From contig CAZBNU010000048.1 of NCBI GenBank assembly GCA_964493075.1, forward strand, positions 1 to 23,245: a DNA stretch of 23,245 bases, in the 5' to 3' direction. This DNA comes from SLFT01 sp964493075. Its GTDB lineage: Bacteria > Hydrogenedentota > Hydrogenedentia > Hydrogenedentales > CAITNO01. A program made the translations under genes and the position numbers. Position 1 is the first letter of the stretch. Each line of letters begins with the position of its first letter. Below, piece after piece: positions 7,677 to 16,156 of this stretch. The notes below the pieces were generated by a model that did no database searches, was not told where the DNA came from, and worked only from the letters and a program-made list of their open reading frames with translations.

Positions 7677-8330
7677 TTACAGCTGCTTAATACGAATATT
7701 CCTGTATTCCACCCAGGTACCTGCGGGGCCGTGAGAATCCTGTAGGGCAATATAGCCCTTCAGCGGTTTCTCTTTGGTATCCTCCTGCAGATTCTGGTCA
7801 AAGGCATTTACTACGATATCATCTACCTTAACCGTTATCTTGCCGCCCTTGCAGGCAATTTCGTAGGTGCGCCAGACTCCGGCATCTTCGGCGGGCCTTG
7901 AGGAAACGGGGTGGTAGCCATAGAGGGAACCGGTGCAATGGGCATCGTCACGGCGTGGTTCTTCGCAGGAAATCTGCACTTCATAACCGGTTACCCAGGG
8001 ATGATTATCCTTGGGCGGTCCTTCAAGGGTGGGAACCCGGATAAATACGCCGCTGTTGCCTTTCTCAGAAACACGCCAGTCAACCTTCAATATAAAGTCG
8101 CCAAACTGTTCCGTCTCGTAATACATGCCATAGGCATGTCCCCAGCCGGTAACGCTGCGTATGATGCCGTCTTCCACCTTGTAGCCAGCCGGGTCGCCCC
8201 AGATTTTCCAGCCGGTAAGGTCCTTGCCATTAAATAAATCTTTAAACCCATCGTCAGACGCGGTTTCTGCGTTGGCTGTCATGCCGAGACAGGACAGCAA
8301 CATCAGTATTATAGTGAAACAACGCTTCAT
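7677..8330 (-). CDS. Secreted DUF1080 (3-keto-disaccharide hydrolase-type) protein
   Basis: 217 residues: a signal peptide (about 1-21, hydrophobic core TIILMLLSCLGM, cleavage near ANA-ET), then one DUF1080 domain. The domain opens with the typical FKDLFNGKDLTGWK and continues with DFILKVDWRVSEKGNSGVFIR, VTGYEVQISCE and a final GTWVEYRNIRIKQL. The family has a concanavalin-like beta-sandwich. Some members hydrolyse 3-keto-glycosides, and it is greatly expanded in Planctomycetes and relatives. Export suggests action on sugars outside the cytoplasm. AGGAAGGAAAAC precedes the ATG. The gene lies downstream of the esterase and the Gfo/Idh oxidoreductase on the same strand. Some Gfo/Idh enzymes make 3-keto sugars, so the grouping is sensible, but the substrate is unknown. 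Confidence 0.88.
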   Translation of the reverse strand: MKRCFTIILMLLSCLGMTANAETASDDGFKDLFNGKDLTGWKIWGDPAGYKVEDGIIRSVTGWGHAYGMYYETEQFGDFILKVDWRVSEKGNSGVFIRVPTLEGPPKDNHPWVTGYEVQISCEEPRRDDAHCTGSLYGYHPVSSRPAEDAGVWRTYEIACKGGKITVKVDDIVVNAFDQNLQEDTKEKPLKGYIALQDSHGPAGTWVEYRNIRIKQL

Positions 8331-8549
8331 TTGATGTTTTCCTTCCTACACGCAGTATTTTGCCTGAATGGAATTGTGAAAACAGAAGTATACTCCTATG
8401 AGCATATATTGGACAACTGTGGTACAAAGATAGTGGTGGAGCAGCGTTTGGCCATCCAAAAGCGGAAGCATACACTATCGTAGCGAATCAAATGGCAAAA
8501 GATATTCCTGCATGCGAATGATGGGATACATGGCGCCTCATGTTCCGTT

Positions 8550-9380
8550 TCATTTTGTCAATATCTCGCGCTTTTTCATCCACAGGATGCACAGGTCTGT
8601 CCAAGTGGATAACACCGGGTCGCCTTTGCCCATGCCGTACCCGTGTTCGCCCTGCTCGTAGATGTGTAGTTCCGTCGGAACGCCTGCCTTCACCAGTGCC
8701 TGGTAATATACGATACTGTTTTCCGAGGGAACAACGGTATCGCCCGAACTGGCTACAAGAAACGCGGGTGGCGTGTCTGCAGTAACCCGCTCCTGGTTGC
8801 TGAAGGAGCGCACGATCTCCGGATCAGCGTTGTCACCAAGCAGGTTATTTCCACTGCCAGTGTGACCGAAAGGTGGCATAAACGAAATCACCGGATAAAT
8901 CAATATCGTGAAATCAGGGCGCGTTTCAGGAGTATCAAAATGCGTGGATACTGTGGATGCAAGATGACCACCAGCGGAAAAACCCAGTATGCCGAGTTTG
9001 CTACCGTCAATGTTCCATTCCTTTGCGCGGCTGCGAATCAGACGCACGGCTGCCTGTGCGTCGTTGAGGGGCGCAGGATGCCGATTAGGGGCAACCCGAT
9101 ATTCCAGAACAAAGGCACTCAGCCCATTCTTGTTCAGCCATTCCGCCACTTCGTAGCCCTCATAGTCCATGGCGAGCCCGCCATAGCCGCCACCGGGGCA
9201 TACCACCACGGCCGGGACAGGTTCGTCCATAACAGGCAGCAGAAACAGATGCAGGCGTGGCGCCTGATCGGCCGCTGCGTCATCAGGCGACAAGGACAGA
9301 ACAGGTACATCCGCTTGAACCGTGACGGGGATCATAAACCACACTCCAACTGCCATAAACAGCATCAACAAAATCTTCAT
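8550..9380 (-). CDS. Secreted alpha/beta-hydrolase, acetylxylan-esterase-like
   Basis: 276 residues with an N-terminal signal peptide (about 1-23, ending VQA-DV). The alpha/beta-hydrolase domain shows the oxyanion segment VVVCPGGGYGGLAM and the nucleophile elbow GFSAGG (S135). The predicted acid and base are D214 (SSGDTVVP) and H246 (GEHGYGM), so the catalytic triad is complete. This form is common in carbohydrate esterases that remove acetyl groups from plant polysaccharides; the substrate is not shown. ACAGGAGAGATGTC gives a good ribosome site before the ATG. A hexanucleotide repeat array lies 32-108 bp upstream of the start, between this gene and the Gfo/Idh oxidoreductase gene. The DUF1080 gene follows 219 bp downstream. 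Confidence 0.87.
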   Translation of the reverse strand: MKILLMLFMAVGVWFMIPVTVQADVPVLSLSPDDAAADQAPRLHLFLLPVMDEPVPAVVVCPGGGYGGLAMDYEGYEVAEWLNKNGLSAFVLEYRVAPNRHPAPLNDAQAAVRLIRSRAKEWNIDGSKLGILGFSAGGHLASTVSTHFDTPETRPDFTILIYPVISFMPPFGHTGSGNNLLGDNADPEIVRSFSNQERVTADTPPAFLVASSGDTVVPSENSIVYYQALVKAGVPTELHIYEQGEHGYGMGKGDPVLSTWTDLCILWMKKREILTK

Positions 9381-9411
9381 GACATCTCTCCTGTTGCTAT
9401 CGGCATCGCAG

Positions 9412-9488
9412 CATCGGTATCGGTATCGGTATCGGTATCGGTATCGGCATCGAAATCGAAATCGAAATCGAAATCGAAATCGAAATCC
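9412..9488. repeat. Hexanucleotide tandem array, two unit types
   Basis: A strict period-6 array: one CATCGG, five TATCGG (9418-9447), a transition CATCG, five AAATCG (9453-9482) and a degenerate last unit. A looser version (CTATCGGCATCGCAG) extends left to about 9397. It begins two bases after the stop codon of the oxidoreductase gene (left copy, 9490-9492) and ends 32 bp before the esterase start, so it is non-coding. It lies directly beside the first assembly gap, so the true copy number is uncertain. Confidence 0.92.
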
Positions 9489-9687
9489 CTTACGGCTTCA
9501 CTGCTTTCCCTGTCTTTGCCGCCTTGTAAATGNNNNNNNNNNNNNNNNNNNNNNNNNNNNNNNNNNNNNNNNNNNNNNNNNNNNNNNNNNNNNNNNNNNN
9601 NNNNNNNNNNNNNNNNNNNNNNNNNNNNNNNNAATCGAAATCCCTTACGGCTTCACTGCTTTCCCTGTCTTTGCCGCCTTGTAAATG
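9478..9687. other. Assembly gap 1 with 55-nt duplicated flanks
   Basis: Exactly 100 N (9533-9632) are flanked by identical 55-nt sequences at 9478-9532 and 9633-9687, each carrying the end of the oxidoreductase gene. A 55-base overlap on both sides of a fixed 100-N spacer is what an assembler leaves when two contigs that share one k-mer are scaffolded but not merged. The true locus probably lacks the Ns and one copy. Confidence 0.88.
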
Positions 9688-10691
9688 GCCTCAATCAACG
9701 CCACGGCATTGCGTCCTTCCCGACCATCAATCAGAGGAGCGCGATCTTTCAGGAGCGCCGTAGTGAAGTCCGCAATCTGACGGCGGTGTCCTTCAATTTT
9801 AAGGCTGGCCAGCGGATCGGCGGCACCGGAACCCAATGCCGATTCTTCGCTCATGGCGGCTTCCATTTTGGCATCAATGGCGCGACGTTTTGCGAACTGC
9901 CAGAATTTAAGGGCGCCGTCTTCGGTGTAGGCGCTGCCCGTGCTGCCGTGTACTTCCACCCGGGCGGGATGTCCCGGCCAGATGGCGGTACTGCCCTCGA
10001 TGATGCCGAAGGCCCCACTTTCAAATTCGAGCATGGCGGTGGCGGTGTCTTCCACCTCAAGGCCATGATGAAGGCGGCGGGTAGTCTGGGCGCGCACCGA
10101 TTTCACCGGGCCCATGAACCATTGCAACAGGTCAATCTGGTGGATGCCCTGGTTCATCAATGCGCCGCCGCCGTCGAGTTTGATCGTGCCGCGCCACGCG
10201 CCGCTGGCGTAATATTCCGGGGAACGATACCACTTGATATAGGCATCGCCTAAAGTCAACGTGCCGAAACGCCCCTGGTCAATGGCCTTCTTGATCTGCT
10301 GGGAACCCTCGGCAAAACGACTCTGGAAAATACAGCCCAGGCGAACGCCCGCCTTGTCCGTCGCTGCAATGATTTTGTCTATACGTTTGGTGTTTACATC
10401 AAGAGGCTTTTCTGAAAGGACATTCTTGCCCGCTTGTGCACAGGCCACCGCGATTTCCATGCGCATACCGCTGGGCACACACAGACATATCGCCTGAATA
10501 TCGTTGCGCTCAAGCATCTTGCGGTAGTCAAGATACACGTCCGCACCGTACTGATCCGCCAGTTTCTTCGCAGTCGCTTCCACCACATCCGAAACGGCCA
10601 CCAGTTTCGCCGACGGTACTGCCGCAATCGCCGCCGCATGTACCGGACCAATGTTGCCGCAACCAATAATGCCATATCCAATCTTTGCCAT
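9645..10691 (-). CDS. Gfo/Idh/MocA-family NAD(P)-dependent oxidoreductase
   Basis: 348-residue cytoplasmic dehydrogenase. The N-terminal Rossmann domain has GIIGCGNIG (8-15) for NAD(P), and the family lysine is in SEKPLDV (K95). The C-terminal domain carries GGGALMNQGIHQIDLL with H184 and D187 in the usual catalytic positions. The family oxidises sugars, inositols and their derivatives, and sugar 3-dehydrogenases are included. AAGGAG precedes the ATG, and a 20-bp palindrome lies 42-61 bp upstream. The last 43 bp of the gene are repeated across assembly gap 1, but the copy at 9645 gives the full frame. The secreted esterase and DUF1080 genes lie downstream on the same strand, which points to sugar catabolism. 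Confidence 0.92.
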   Translation of the reverse strand: MAKIGYGIIGCGNIGPVHAAAIAAVPSAKLVAVSDVVEATAKKLADQYGADVYLDYRKMLERNDIQAICLCVPSGMRMEIAVACAQAGKNVLSEKPLDVNTKRIDKIIAATDKAGVRLGCIFQSRFAEGSQQIKKAIDQGRFGTLTLGDAYIKWYRSPEYYASGAWRGTIKLDGGGALMNQGIHQIDLLQWFMGPVKSVRAQTTRRLHHGLEVEDTATAMLEFESGAFGIIEGSTAIWPGHPARVEVHGSTGSAYTEDGALKFWQFAKRRAIDAKMEAAMSEESALGSGAADPLASLKIEGHRRQIADFTTALLKDRAPLIDGREGRNAVALIEAIYKAAKTGKAVKP

Positions 10692-10732
10692 GATAAAACT
10701 CTCCTTGTTTTTTCGGTAATCCCTAACAAACG

Positions 10733-10752
10733 TCCTATAGTGTACTATAGGA
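10733..10752. promoter_or_regulatory. Perfect palindrome upstream of the Gfo/Idh gene, candidate operator
   Basis: TCCTATAGT and ACTATAGGA are perfect 9-bp inverted arms separated by GT. The site is 42-61 bp upstream of the oxidoreductase start, where a promoter is expected, and its TATAGT and TATAGG cores are -10-like. This fits an operator for a LacI- or GntR-type sugar repressor, though no regulator gene is adjacent. It occurs once in the window. Confidence 0.5.
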
Positions 10753-11150
10753 TGCCGACATACCCCAAGTCAGCATTCATGCCTTTGATTTTATTACCTG
10801 TGAAATCGTTTGATATGCGGACATGGGGTCATATATGATCGGCTCTCTTGACTCGTTATAGTAAATGTTCTCATCAAATAATGTCTGGCCAGACGGATAG
10901 ACAATATTGCCAGGATGAAATATGAAGTGTTTGCATGGCAGAACGTGAAAAACAACATCTATGCGGCAACGAACTGGTAGTTTACGACTGCTGACGCAAG
11001 AATAAAAGCTAAACCGTCTCTCCCCGACATTTGTTACTTGACTAGACACTAGAGATTACAATGATCTTGTGATTCATATTATAAACAGGTGCCTATCCTT
11101 GGCTTCTCTAGTTTCTAGTTTCCCTAAACAAGTAAGCAAGAAAGGCCTCT
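10753..11150. other. Gene-poor AT-rich stretch before the acyltransferase gene
   Basis: About 400 bp with no convincing gene. A 90-codon minus-strand frame (10777-11049, GTG start) lacks a good ribosome site and shows no recognised domain. Composition is visibly more AT-rich than in the flanking operons. The region ends at the start of the LuxI/FeeM-like gene and must hold its promoter; I could not pick one reliably. Confidence 0.5.
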
Positions 11151-11846
11151 ATGTCTACAATCAGACACATACGCGCCGTCATAGGTTCTAATCTTTTTCT
11201 CAAGTGGTACCCAAAGTTGCTCGGCTACACATTCCGCCCCGCTGTTACTGAAAAAGACTTTGAAATTGCCTGCTCAATTCGACATGCCGTATACACGGAA
11301 TGCGGCTATCTGGATGCAGGAGAACATTGGGAAAACAAGTTTCACGATAAGTATGATGACGCTTCTGTTACCTTTTTGGCATTTTACAAAAATATACCTA
11401 TCGGCACAATACGCCTTACAAATACCCGTCAAGGGAGCCCCGTATTCGAACATTTCAACATAATAGACTCAGAAGAGTTAATGAGCGATACGTGTTCTGA
11501 GATAGGTCGCTTTGCAGTGCTCGGAGAATACAGAAAATCAAAGCGTTTCGCCTCCGTGGGTCTGATCGGGATGTGCTATTACCATTCTCTGGGAAATGAA
11601 ATCCATCGTTGGGTGGGATATGGCCCGCACTACATTCTTAAATCATTTATGCTGTTCACAAAACCCAAGACACTGCCTTTGGGACCCCTTTCTGAAGCGC
11701 ATCTGGAAGCGCGGCAGCTGTTGTCTGGCTACTTTCAAAAGCATGGAGACCATTTGGTCGTTTTTTCGATAAACATTGCCAGAACAAAACCGTGGAAGAC
11801 GCTTGGCTATCATCTGAAAGCGCTTATTTTCAAAACGGATGAATAG
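11151..11846 (+). CDS. LuxI/FeeM-like acyl-transferase, putative acyl-signal or N-acyl amino acid synthase
   Basis: 231-residue protein of the GNAT-like autoinducer-synthase/FeeM fold. The charged residues that define LuxI enzymes can be matched: R44 (SIRHAVY), E50 (TECGY), acidic residues D66 and D69 (FHDKYDD), R88 (IGTIRLT), and the E-x-x-R pair E117/R120 (SEIGRFAV). A tryptophan at 60 sits in the mobile N-terminal region. Such enzymes join an acyl chain from acyl-ACP to an amine: homoserine lactone (LuxI), tyrosine (FeeM), or unknown in PEP-CTERM-associated members. No LuxR gene is present here. An AAAGG lies just before the ATG. The gene stands alone in an AT-rich area, which hints at transfer. 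The fold is fairly sure; the product is unknown. Confidence 0.72.
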   Translation: MSTIRHIRAVIGSNLFLKWYPKLLGYTFRPAVTEKDFEIACSIRHAVYTECGYLDAGEHWENKFHDKYDDASVTFLAFYKNIPIGTIRLTNTRQGSPVFEHFNIIDSEELMSDTCSEIGRFAVLGEYRKSKRFASVGLIGMCYYHSLGNEIHRWVGYGPHYILKSFMLFTKPKTLPLGPLSEAHLEARQLLSGYFQKHGDHLVVFSINIARTKPWKTLGYHLKALIFKTDE

Positions 11847-11950
11847 CGATTCATCGGCGGGTAATTCATATCAGTGTCAGGTCAGGGTTGGAATCTCATG
11901 GGGTAGAGATGAACAGTTTTCCTTAGGCCGACAATAAGGAGAGGCATAAC

Positions 11951-11989
11951 GCCCCTCGTTAAGTATCGCGTCATCTTAAGTGAAGGGGC
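11951..11989. other. Imperfect hairpin between convergent genes
   Basis: GCCCCTCGTTAAG (11951-11963) can pair with CTTAAGTGAAGGGGC (11975-11989) with a small bulge, around an 11-nt loop. It lies between the ends of the acyltransferase gene (plus) and the permease gene (minus). It could end transcription from either side, but no T-tract follows on either strand. Nothing else is recognisable in 11847-12092. Confidence 0.35.
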
Positions 11990-12092
11990 ACGTTCTTTAC
12001 TCACATCAAATTGCCAAATTTAAGCACACCTGCGGAAAAACCTTCCCGACTTTATTTCAAACAAGCGCCTGACCATTCATCAAGAATTACGA

Positions 12093-13976
12093 TCAACTTT
12101 CCTCCATTCTTGCGGTACGCGCCCGTTTTGAGAGGAGGATAATGTCGCGCAGGTCTTCTTCGTTTCGAGCGTTTTTCCAGCGGTCATTAAAGCCGGGCTC
12201 CTCGACAATATGCGCGATGGCCATGAGCGCTTTCAAGTGGAAGTTGCGCTCATCCCGGGTGCCGAACAATACGAAGGCGGCCGTGACCGGTTCTTCCTTG
12301 CCCGGAAAGAAAATGCCTTCCTTGCAGCGCACCAGTATCATATCGAAGAGATGTTCTCCCTCCACCACGATGTGGGGGACGGCGAGTCCTGTTTTCAGTA
12401 CTGTACTTGATTCTTCTTCACGTGCGGTAAATTTTTTGAGCAGACGCTCTTCCGGCATGCCGGATTTTTCGGCCACGGATTTTGAGATCATTTTCAGGAA
12501 TTCATCCAGTTCCATCCGTTCCGCAATATCAATGACGTCGCAGACTTTTGCGAGTTCATCAAAATGGTCTTGTTTCACCTCGTCACGTTCCAGTGCGATA
12601 TGCCGCAGTTCATCTTCTAGGCCGCGCCCGAAGAATTCACGTGAAATCATCCGTTGGGTCATGTGTATGAAGGCATATTCTCGGTTGATGCGTGAGTACA
12701 CATAGCCAAAATACCATAACAATGAGATAAGCAGCAGCCCCCCCGTCATCATGAGCGGCACGTAGCCAATTTCTTCGAGGATAATACCGTAAAGGATGAT
12801 TGCGATGAATTGTAACCAGGGAGTAAAGGGTACCTGAAAAGAAGGGCGATAGTTCTTGAGGCCGCTGTGACGCATGATTACAACGGACAGGTTGATAAGC
12901 ATGAACACCACCAGCAGCGACGCTGATGCCACCTTCACCAATTCAGTGATGGAGAGAAAAGCGATTGTAAGGCAAATGATTAGAGAGGTAGCCAGTATTG
13001 CGACATAGGGGGTGTGGAAACGCTGGCTGGTATGGCTGATGGCAGTGGGAAGCAGACCGTCATGAGCCATTGCCATGGGCGAACGCGCAGCCGCCAAAAT
13101 GCCTGCGTTTGCCGTGGTGACAAAGGCAAGGAATGCCGCTACCTGAATGGCAATAAATCCGGGGCTTCCCAGCGTCATTTTTGCGCCGTGGGCAATGGGG
13201 GTGAAACTGGCCGCCAATTCCTCGGGCTGCATGACACCCACAGTTACGAAAACCACCAGCACGTAAAAAATGTTTACCACAGCGAAGGCCAGAAAAATGC
13301 CTAGCGGGATATTCCGGCCTGGATTGCTGACTTCGCCGGAAACATTGGCAACTTTTGTCAAGCCGCCATAGGAGACAAAAACCATGCCTGCCACCACAAA
13401 CACGGCGCTCCAGCCATCGGCTAAAAATGGGGTGAAGTTGACTGGGTTGGCGTGGAACATGCCCAGGAAAACGTACCAGGTAAGAATCGCTAGCAGGCCA
13501 AATACCAGGAATACCTGAAGCCGTCCTGTTCCTTTAACGGAGACGAGGTTCAATACGGTGAATCCAAGACACGCAAGGATTGCAATAGTCTTGATGGTGC
13601 CTTCCCCCGCGAGAGGTAGTGCTATTTGCGCCAGGGTGCCAATACCGACCAGAGCGAATGCGGCCTTTAGACTCACCGATATCCAGTCGGCAAGTCCGGT
13701 GAAAGTGCCGGCAAAGGGGCCGAGGCTACGCACAATGAAGAAATAACTGCCGCCCGATTGCGGCATGGCCGTGGCGAGTTCGCATTGGCACAGTGCCGCC
13801 GGGATCATTAACATACCCGCAATGAAATAGGAGAGAATGACGGAGGGGCCTGTTTGTGCGAAGGCAATACCCGGCAGCACAAACAATCCGGAGCTGATCA
13901 TTGCTCCTGCGGCAATGGCAAACACATCTATAAAGGAGAGATCCTTTTTTAGAGAAAGACCTTTTTCAGACGCCAT
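12093..13976 (-). CDS. APC-family permease fused to a PTS EIIA-type domain (copy 1)
   Basis: 627 residues. About 1-430 is an APC-superfamily (amino acid/polyamine/organocation) permease with roughly 12 hydrophobic segments. The glycine-rich first helix FAIAAGAMISSGLFVLPG is typical of the substrate site. A linker follows, then from about 475 a PTS EIIA domain of the fructose/nitrogen type. TGLAVPH puts the phosphorylatable histidine at about H535, and the second conserved histidine is in NFHLKALMAIAH. The intact histidines suggest uptake may be controlled by phosphorylation from a PTS or PTS-Ntr chain; no EI or HPr gene is visible. AAGGAGCC precedes the ATG. It lies 59 bp after its paralogue, probably in one operon. 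The substrate is not predictable from sequence alone. Confidence 0.88.
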   Translation of the reverse strand: MASEKGLSLKKDLSFIDVFAIAAGAMISSGLFVLPGIAFAQTGPSVILSYFIAGMLMIPAALCQCELATAMPQSGGSYFFIVRSLGPFAGTFTGLADWISVSLKAAFALVGIGTLAQIALPLAGEGTIKTIAILACLGFTVLNLVSVKGTGRLQVFLVFGLLAILTWYVFLGMFHANPVNFTPFLADGWSAVFVVAGMVFVSYGGLTKVANVSGEVSNPGRNIPLGIFLAFAVVNIFYVLVVFVTVGVMQPEELAASFTPIAHGAKMTLGSPGFIAIQVAAFLAFVTTANAGILAAARSPMAMAHDGLLPTAISHTSQRFHTPYVAILATSLIICLTIAFLSITELVKVASASLLVVFMLINLSVVIMRHSGLKNYRPSFQVPFTPWLQFIAIILYGIILEEIGYVPLMMTGGLLLISLLWYFGYVYSRINREYAFIHMTQRMISREFFGRGLEDELRHIALERDEVKQDHFDELAKVCDVIDIAERMELDEFLKMISKSVAEKSGMPEERLLKKFTAREEESSTVLKTGLAVPHIVVEGEHLFDMILVRCKEGIFFPGKEEPVTAAFVLFGTRDERNFHLKALMAIAHIVEEPGFNDRWKNARNEEDLRDIILLSKRARTARMEES

Positions 13977-14035
13977 CTATGGCTCCTTATGTTAATGTAA
14001 AATCCTGACCATTTTCAGAATAAGTTTGATTCGAC

Positions 14036-16071
14036 TTATGCGCGGGGACGCTGCGCCAGCAATACCAGATCGCGTAGCATCTGTTCGCCCGGCGCCGTCT
14101 CCCATTTCTTTTTGAAATGCTCCTCTTCAACGATATGGGCGATGTTCATTAGAGCCCGTAAGTGAAAGTTGCGTTCATCAAGGGAACCTACCAATACAAA
14201 GGCCGCTGTGACCGGAGGACTCAACTCGGAAAAGATGATGCCTGGTATGCAACGCACCAGCACCAGTTCAAATATGCCTGTGCCCTCCACAATGACATGC
14301 GGTATGGCTAGCCCCGGTTTGATCATGGTAGTGGACTCCATTTCTCTTTTCAAAAAAAGATGGTAGAGTTCTTCTTCACCCATTTTCAGGCGTTCAGCAA
14401 GTATCTCGGCAATCTTGCGGAACGATTCTTTTGCGCTTATGGATTCTTTGAGGTCAAGAACGGGACACTGATGTACCAGCATATCAAAACGGTCCAGGGT
14501 TACGTCATCCCGTTCCAGGGTTAATTGGCGCAGTTCGTCTTCAAGACCAGCACGCACAAGGCTGCTGGCGACCATTCTTCTCGCAAGATGAATGAATGCC
14601 GATTCGTAGCCAATGTGTGCCTCCACATAGACAAGATACCAGATCATGGCGAAGGTAATCAGGCCGAAGGTTAGTGAAAGTACGACGGCGCCCATCTCGA
14701 GTATGAGCATGCTGTAAAGCACAATGGCGATGAGTTGCAGCCACGGATAAAGAGGTGCGCGAAATGTGGGCCGGTAGTTTTGCAGATTGCTCTGGCGCAT
14801 GATAATCAGCGATACATTATCAAAAATGAAGATGAGCAGCATCATGCTGGAGGCGAATTTGACGAGGTTCTCAATGGAAAGAAACAGGATTACGGCGATG
14901 ATGAACGCACCGGTTACAATGAGGGCGATATGGGGCGTGCCATAACGCTTGTGTGTGCGAGCAAGGCTCCGGGGCAGCAGCCCGTCCCGGCTCATGGCCA
15001 TGGGGGAACGGGATGCNNNNNNNNNNNNNNNNNNNNNNNNNNNNNNNNNNNNNNNNNNNNNNNNNNNNNNNNNNNNNNNNNNNNNNNNNNNNNNNNNNNN
15101 NNNNNNNNNNNNNNNNCAAGGCTCCGGGGCAGCAGCCCGTCCCGGCTCATGGCCATGGGGGAACGGGATGCGCTGAGCAGGCCGCCGTTTGCTGTGGTCG
15201 CGAATGCGGCAAATGCCGCTATGCTGATGCCGACACGCCCCCAGCCACCAACGGCTTTGTATGCGCCCTCTGCAATGGGTGTGAGCGATCCTGCAAGTTC
15301 TTCAGACGGTACCAGGCCAACGGTTACGAACACAGTGAGCACATACAACAGGCTTACGCCGGTGAAAGCGGCAAGCATGCCCAGTGTGAGGTTTCTGGCA
15401 GGGTTGCGCACTTCCTCCGCTACATCCACCGCTGCTGTAAGTCCGCCATAAGCGACGAAGATCATGCCCACCGTGAGCAGCATGGCTATCCAGCCCTGGG
15501 GAGCAAAATCCATGTATCGTTCACCCTGTATCTCGGTAACGCCCAGCGCACAGTACGTACACAGGATGCCCAGCAGGATAAACACAAGAATATTTTGCAG
15601 ACGACCGGCTTCGCGGGTTCCCACAAGATTTACTACCAGAAAGAGAATGCACGAGGCTACAGCGCCCGCCTTAAGCATATACTCGCCGCCCTGTGGATAT
15701 ACAAACACCGCAAGTGCGCCCAGGCCGACCATGGCAAAGGTGGTTTTCAGGGACAAGGCCGCCCAGTTGCAGAATCCGGCGACCGTACCTGCCAGCAGTC
15801 CAAGGCTTCTGCCCGTATGGAAATAGGCGGCGCCCGAACGGGGCATAGCAGTAACCAGTTCAATTTTTGCTACCAGCACCGGCACACAGAGCAGCGACGC
15901 GAGCACATAGGCGATAATAATTGAAGGCCCGGCAATGGCGAAGGCAATGCCCGGTAGTATAAACAATCCGGAACTGATCATGGCGCCTGCTGCAATACTG
16001 AACACGCCAATTAGCCCAAGTTCTTTGGAAAGCGTCTTTGCCTGGCCTGCGTTGCTGCTACTGTCAGCCAT
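14036..16071 (-). CDS. APC-family permease fused to a PTS EIIA-type domain (copy 2), interrupted by an assembly gap
   Basis: Same architecture as the gene at 12093-13976: APC permease with FSIAAGAMISSGLFILPG in helix 1, then an EIIA domain with PGLAIPH and NFHLRALMNIAH. As written, 100 N (15017-15116) split the frame after SPMAMSRDGLLPRSL, and this peptide is encoded again on the other side. Dropping the Ns and one 55-nt copy leaves 955 + 926 = 1881 bases, exactly 627 codons including the stop. That gives 626 residues against 627 for the paralogue, so the gene is almost certainly intact. AAGGGGAAAT precedes the ATG. It lies 85 bp downstream of the DUF4432 gene and 59 bp upstream of copy 1, all on one strand. 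Confidence 0.87.
14962..15171. other. Assembly gap 2 with 55-nt duplicated flanks
   Basis: 100 N (15017-15116) lie between identical 55-nt sequences at 14962-15016 and 15117-15171, inside the second permease gene. The overlap length equals that at gap 1, as expected for a fixed k-mer. Collapsing it restores the frame, so no sequence need be missing. Confidence 0.92.
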
Positions 16072-16156
16072 ATTTCCCCTTTATTATTGATGTTTCAGAT
16101 AACCATGCTCATTGACTTCATTATATCCAACACAATTTGTATTGTTCCATATCGAC

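Noticed and set aside
9478..9687. 55-bp direct repeat as a biological duplication or attachment site
   Set aside because: Both this pair and the pair at 14962-15171 are exactly 55 nt around exactly 100 N, which points to k-mer overlap at contig ends.
8862..10253. Long plus-strand frame with RYRYRY/SVSVSV and RNRNRN/SKSKSK dipeptide repeats
   Set aside because: The dipeptides are a translation of the hexamer array and the frame runs through the Ns, antisense to the esterase and oxidoreductase genes. It is not a real repetitive protein.
10777..11049. 90-codon minus-strand frame with GTG start as a small gene
   Set aside because: No ribosome site, no recognised motif and unusual composition; at most a relic.
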